Assembly (NCBI RefSeq): GCF_029203305.1
Contig: NC_089464.1
Coordinates: 930,001 to 994,000 of the forward strand
DNA length: 64,000 bases
Source of the DNA: Yamadazyma tenuis
Lineage: Eukaryota > Ascomycota > Pichiomycetes > Serinales > Debaryomycetaceae
Reading direction: 5' to 3'
Shown here in pieces: positions 60,431-64,000 of the stretch. The position numbers and the translations under genes were made by a program. Positions within the stretch are counted from its first letter, which is position 1, and the number at the start of each line of letters is the position of its first letter. The notes beneath the pieces are model-generated. The model did no database searches, had not been told where the DNA came from, and saw nothing but the letters and a program-made list of their open reading frames with translations.

Positions 60431-62599
60431 TTAACCACCACCGGCACCTACAGGCCTGGGACCCTCTTTTTCCACGACAATATCCCTTGAGAGAAGTTGT
60501 AACAAGTCGGGACTAACAATGGTCCTTTCGGATTTGTAGAGATTCTCTCTGTTGATGATATCGATCATTCTTCTAAACTTCAAGAAGAGTAATTCGGACC
60601 GAATAAGCAAGTTGTTTAAATTCATGTGATTTGAGAGATCATTCATGTACTTCAACACCTCATCAAACCTACGGAGGTTCTGGATGATGATTCTTTCGTT
60701 GTCACTCAAGACCCCGGCTGCAAAGAAAAGGTGATACTGACTTGAGTAGTAGTCTGTCAAGAGAATCTCCCAGAGTCTCAACACTTGGTCAAACTCAAAC
60801 TCACGTTTGTACCATACAAGTAACATTCGGAAAAAGAAGAACAAGTCGGTTGACTCACACTTGTCTAAGTGTTTGAAGAGATCAGGCAACATGAATTGCA
60901 CCAATTGGTTCAAAGTCAACATTTGCTTTTTCATTCCGGACTGGTCTCTCACAAAGTTTCTTTCCATTCTGTCCATGAACTTGGTAAAACTCCAGAACAC
61001 AAAAACTTCATCCTGCAAAATAACATACAATGGCGACAACAAGTCGGTCATTCCTTGAACGTATCCCAAATTTTCATTATATTCGTTATAGGTGAGCAAA
61101 ATCTCTCTCATTTTGAAGAGATGTGGGTTACGAATATTGGAAACATCAAACTCATCATCATCATCTTCGTCTGGAGTTTCAGGTGAACTCTCCCTAATGG
61201 TAGGAGGAACATTGGACGCCAAGCTCGACACAGAAATTCTTTTTCTCTTGGTGTTTTTGAAAAGGTCTAGATGTCTATCAGTTCTGTTGATATCCTTCTC
61301 TATACGAAATTTCTGATCTTTCCAAAACTCCGTCGATCTCTTATCTTCATCTGTAGACCACTTGGCCTTCAACTCGTGATACTGGGTTTCCAAGCTCGCT
61401 CGGATAACAGTTCGGTCTTCGGCAGACGAATCCCAAGGATAAACTTCCAACAAAAATAACCAAACCATACCTCTGATAGAAGGACTCACTCCACCATGAA
61501 AGATCCTGTCCTTGATCTCGTTAACAGTAACCCTTAACCTGCCACTATAGTCAAAAAAATTATCCCACTCAGACTTGCTGATGGCTTCTCTTCTTCCGGC
61601 TTTGCTAACTTCCTCGTTAGTCAATAACTCGTTTCCCAATTCCTTGTTGATTATGGTATACATTTCTTCGTTCAAGTGGAACTTCTTCTGACTCTCTTCG
61701 GCCTCTTCCTTGACCTGAGCAGCCCATTTGGCCAAATAAACCCGAGCTCCTTCAAACTCATTTCCCAACTTCTGAACCTCAGGTTTGTTTATGAGCTGCT
61801 TGATAGGCAACGGAGCATGCTCATCCACTATGTCTATCACCTGGTTCTTGGTTTTGGCCGAGAACGTGGCTACCGTCTCCAACACTTTCCACTTGGCGTT
61901 GGCAATAACTTTGTTGAAGTCAGGAATCTGGAACTCCTTTTTCTTACTATCCTTACCAGGTTTAGGCTTTTCTTTGAACGGAGCAAAGTTCCGCAAGTCG
62001 TCACTTGCAGGATTGACCAAGTAAACGGAAGGCTCAACTGTTGATTTGACCAAGTGGCAGTAATTGTGCAACACCGCCAAAAATTCGGTTCCTCCCCAGA
62101 TCACTTCTCCAGACTCACTGAACGTTTCAAAACTCTGGTTCCGTTTTTTTTGCCTGAGTTTCGTCGATGGAGACTCATCGTCATGGAAGAAGATGATGGG
62201 AAGCTTTTCACCGTCTAAAGTATTGATCACCACCGACCCGTACCACATACCCAGCAGTGGCTTTCTGAGCTGGATTGAATAAATGTATGACATAGGCACA
62301 CTGTAGCTGTAACCAGACAATACCGATGACACTGGTTTGCTGACAACCTTGAGATCTTTGGAACCATCTAGTTCGTCGAGATCTGCTTCCTGGTATAGTT
62401 TTAGTGATTCTTTGCTCAATTGTGATTCTGCTGTAAAAGATATGAGCAAATCGCTATTTGTGGAATTTGGTCCTTTTGAAATGCTTAAAAAGCCCACAAC
62501 ATTATCCCGTTTAGAGGCACTTGGGTGTAAATATACCTTGGACTTAACATAGAGCAACTCGACCTCTCCTGAAAGTAATGTTCTTTGTTTGGGAGGCAT
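60431..62599 (-). CDS. GYP7: Rab GTPase-activating protein Gyp7 (TBC domain)
   Basis: GAP for Ypt7 and related Rabs at the vacuole. 722 aa. N-terminal ~1-200 lipid/Rab-binding-like domain (GEVELLYVKSKVYLHPSASKRDNVVGFLSISKG, SVPMSYIYSIQLRKPLLGMWYGSVVINTLDGEKLPIIFFHDD). TBC domain from ~345: GRLRVTVNEIKDRIFHGGVSPSIRGMVWLFLLEVYPWDSS, including the catalytic-Arg motif IRGMVW; later YVQGMTDLLSPLYVILQDEVFVFWSFTKFM with the Gln finger (YVQGM), and LRLWEILLTDYYSSQYHLFFA. A TGCGAAAAATTT element is 57 bp upstream. Confidence 0.93.
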   Translation of the reverse strand: MPPKQRTLLSGEVELLYVKSKVYLHPSASKRDNVVGFLSISKGPNSTNSDLLISFTAESQLSKESLKLYQEADLDELDGSKDLKVVSKPVSSVLSGYSYSVPMSYIYSIQLRKPLLGMWYGSVVINTLDGEKLPIIFFHDDESPSTKLRQKKRNQSFETFSESGEVIWGGTEFLAVLHNYCHLVKSTVEPSVYLVNPASDDLRNFAPFKEKPKPGKDSKKKEFQIPDFNKVIANAKWKVLETVATFSAKTKNQVIDIVDEHAPLPIKQLINKPEVQKLGNEFEGARVYLAKWAAQVKEEAEESQKKFHLNEEMYTIINKELGNELLTNEEVSKAGRREAISKSEWDNFFDYSGRLRVTVNEIKDRIFHGGVSPSIRGMVWLFLLEVYPWDSSAEDRTVIRASLETQYHELKAKWSTDEDKRSTEFWKDQKFRIEKDINRTDRHLDLFKNTKRKRISVSSLASNVPPTIRESSPETPDEDDDDEFDVSNIRNPHLFKMREILLTYNEYNENLGYVQGMTDLLSPLYVILQDEVFVFWSFTKFMDRMERNFVRDQSGMKKQMLTLNQLVQFMLPDLFKHLDKCESTDLFFFFRMLLVWYKREFEFDQVLRLWEILLTDYYSSQYHLFFAAGVLSDNERIIIQNLRRFDEVLKYMNDLSNHMNLNNLLIRSELLFLKFRRMIDIINRENLYKSERTIVSPDLLQLLSRDIVVEKEGPRPVGAGGG

Positions 62600-62713
62600 A
62601 AGAAGGTTGCGCAGTAAGGGAATCAGGAGTTCTCTAAAGGCAACTTGAGGATGACTGCGAAAAATTTAGGCTATGATTACTTCTAATATGTTACTATAGT
62701 ACAAAAACTACTT

Positions 62714-64000
62714 CTAAAGATATAACGACCCAGCAGAAACAATATCTCTGTGCACCAATTCCAAGGCCTTGTCCATTTTGGTTTCCAATTCCATGTTTCC
62801 AATGGTCTTTGCGGCGGAAACCATTTGCCTGATCATTTCTTCGAGTCTCTTGAAGGTTCTGATGATGGACCCTTCGTAGACATCGGTCATTTTACAAATT
62901 TGAGTGAACGTGGCATTCTTACACCACGCGTAAGTAACTTCCATCAATTCGGGACGGAAGCTCTCGATGTAATCCTTTTCGACCATCTCAATCTTGCACT
63001 CTTTAGAGATCTTAGCGATCTTGAGGGCCATTTCTTGAAGGTTCTTGAGTGGTTCAGCCAACTCAGGCTTCAATCTGGGGGTTTCTTTAGCCTTCTCCTG
63101 GAACACGCAACATGATAACAAGGCTGCACACTGCTCAGGGGTCAAGTCATTGAAGGTACCGTTGAAAATGAGCTCTGTCAATAAGAGTTCATCTCCAGTA
63201 CTAATTTCACAGGCGACTCTTCCTTTAAGCTCGATGATATCATTTTGAGTGGTGAATCCCAACCTTCTTAACACTCTCTTTCTGTGCTTCAAGTCGTCCA
63301 ATTGGATAACGGCCTTGGTCTCGAGAATCTGGTCTTTCAACGCTTTGATTTGGGTTTCGATCTTAACCTTGCTGTCATACTTTTGGTACAACTCGTCCAA
63401 CCTGACAGATCCATGTAATGGGTTGCCTAAGAGCTTGGATTCAACGACATCAATTTTTCTCAAGAGGGTTTTGAACTCATCATCATCAATCTTCATGCTA
63501 TTGACAGGATCCATGATTGGAATACCATCCGGCAACTTCTTGGGTAAGTCTTTCAAAGTCTTCAACAAGTTTCTCTTGGCAGACGAGCTCTTGAAATCCG
63601 CTGGAACTTTTAATCTTACACTGCTAATTTTCTCAATGGAACTTAAGGTGATTGGAATGTATTCAGCTCTGGATTGTTCTCCAGATTTGGATGGTCTGAT
63701 ACCTTCTGGTAAATCTGGGTTGAAGGATTTGATCAAATTGACGGGTGAATCAACAAACAAGGAATATATAAAAACTTGGACGAGATAGGATTCGTGATCA
63801 CTGTAAATAGCAGATGAGTTTCTCTTGTTGGCTCTTTTACTGAACGATTGAACCATTCCCCACCCGTAATCCATGTCACCAATCTTCACCTTAATAACTC
63901 TTCCGCTTTGTAAGTAGGGCAATATATGTCCTGGATGAGTTATGATCTTTTGAGAATCCTCTTGCAACTTGCTCAACTGAACCTTGAATTCATAGTATTC
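62714..64000 (-). CDS. MTR4: Exosome RNA helicase Mtr4, C-terminal part (5' end beyond window)
   Basis: DExH helicase of the nuclear exosome and TRAMP complex. Only the last 428 codons lie in the window; the frame is open through 64000, so an apparent start at 63976 (a TTG) is false. Visible: the end of the arch/KOW region ([73 protein letters not shown]), the arch return helices ([15 protein letters not shown]) and the DSHCT domain ending [27 protein letters not shown] and [10 protein letters not shown], the invariant Mtr4 C-terminus. This distinguishes it from Ski2. Confidence 0.97.
   Translation of the reverse strand, partial: EYYEFKVQLSKLQEDSQKIITHPGHILPYLQSGRVIKVKIGDMDYGWGMVQSFSKRANKRNSSAIYSDHESYLVQVFIYSLFVDSPVNLIKSFNPDLPEGIRPSKSGEQSRAEYIPITLSSIEKISSVRLKVPADFKSSSAKRNLLKTLKDLPKKLPDGIPIMDPVNSMKIDDDEFKTLLRKIDVVESKLLGNPLHGSVRLDELYQKYDSKVKIETQIKALKDQILETKAVIQLDDLKHRKRVLRRLGFTTQNDIIELKGRVACEISTGDELLLTELIFNGTFNDLTPEQCAALLSCCVFQEKAKETPRLKPELAEPLKNLQEMALKIAKISKECKIEMVEKDYIESFRPELMEVTYAWCKNATFTQICKMTDVYEGSIIRTFKRLEEMIRQMVSAAKTIGNMELETKMDKALELVHRDIVSAGSLYL

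Noticed and set aside
63973..64000. A complete 420-codon gene at the right edge
   Set aside because: The apparent start is TTG; the frame continues upstream through the window edge and matches the interior of Mtr4.

Overview
This 64 kb window is a gene-dense nuclear segment from a budding yeast that very probably reads CTG as serine (the Debaryomyces/Candida CTG-Ser clade). The proteins are all ascomycete-yeast orthologs. A serine/alanine-rich linker in the PI31-like gene only makes sense if its nine CTG codons are Ser. In UBC12 a CTG sits in the LREDW-x-PAL block where baker's yeast has Ser. A Leu-Gly run in the GH114 gene uses every leucine codon except CTG. I cannot name the species. There is no prokaryotic, viral or plasmid signature. 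Every CTG in the genes below should be read as Ser, so conceptual translations that show Leu there are wrong.

Layout, left to right. 1-12.2 kb: Ark/Prk-type kinase (runs off the left edge), RCM1, an F-box protein, LYS12, MGE1, an OPT oligopeptide transporter, then a 1.07 kb intergenic region holding a GC-rich hairpin-rich block, then UTP23. 12.3-24.6 kb: FAP1 with a very large poly-glutamate tract, KIN4, a Sic1-type CDK inhibitor, CLP1, RRD2 and a LETM1-like protein. 24.7-32.5 kb: ESA1, PRP46, an unrecognised gene, UBC12 (with an intron directly after its ATG), a SOL-type 6-phosphogluconolactonase homolog and a PI31-like protein. 33.2-44.5 kb: YOR1 ABC transporter, a GH76 mannanase-like protein, a 1.66 kb gene-free stretch with a probable degraded Ty1/copia pol relic, a GH114 protein, UBP8 and PLP2. 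45.3-54.7 kb: CYC1, CWC22, a PPR protein, CAB4 and UBP15. 55.9-64 kb: an MP65/SCW-type cell-wall glucanase, RAP1, PPN2, GYP7 and the 3' end of MTR4 (runs off the right edge).

The genes do not form a pathway cluster. They are ordinary eukaryotic single-gene units, many in divergent pairs with very short shared promoters (RRD2/LETM1-like 72 bp, PRP46/unknown gene 49 bp, CWC22/PPR 62 bp, kinase/RCM1 127 bp). Starts were set at the first convincing in-frame ATG. Several longer open frames begin only at GTG/TTG and were trimmed.

The most notable non-genic signals are a recurrent promoter motif with core TGCGAAA, usually within about 100 bp of start codons; a perfect 15-bp inverted repeat abutting the CWC22 stop codon; the hairpin-rich blocks at 10.96-11.2 kb and 39.37-39.6 kb; a degenerate ~104-bp tandem duplication at 41.88-42.07 kb; and the copia relic at 39.8-40.29 kb. 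I found no clearly new multi-gene system.
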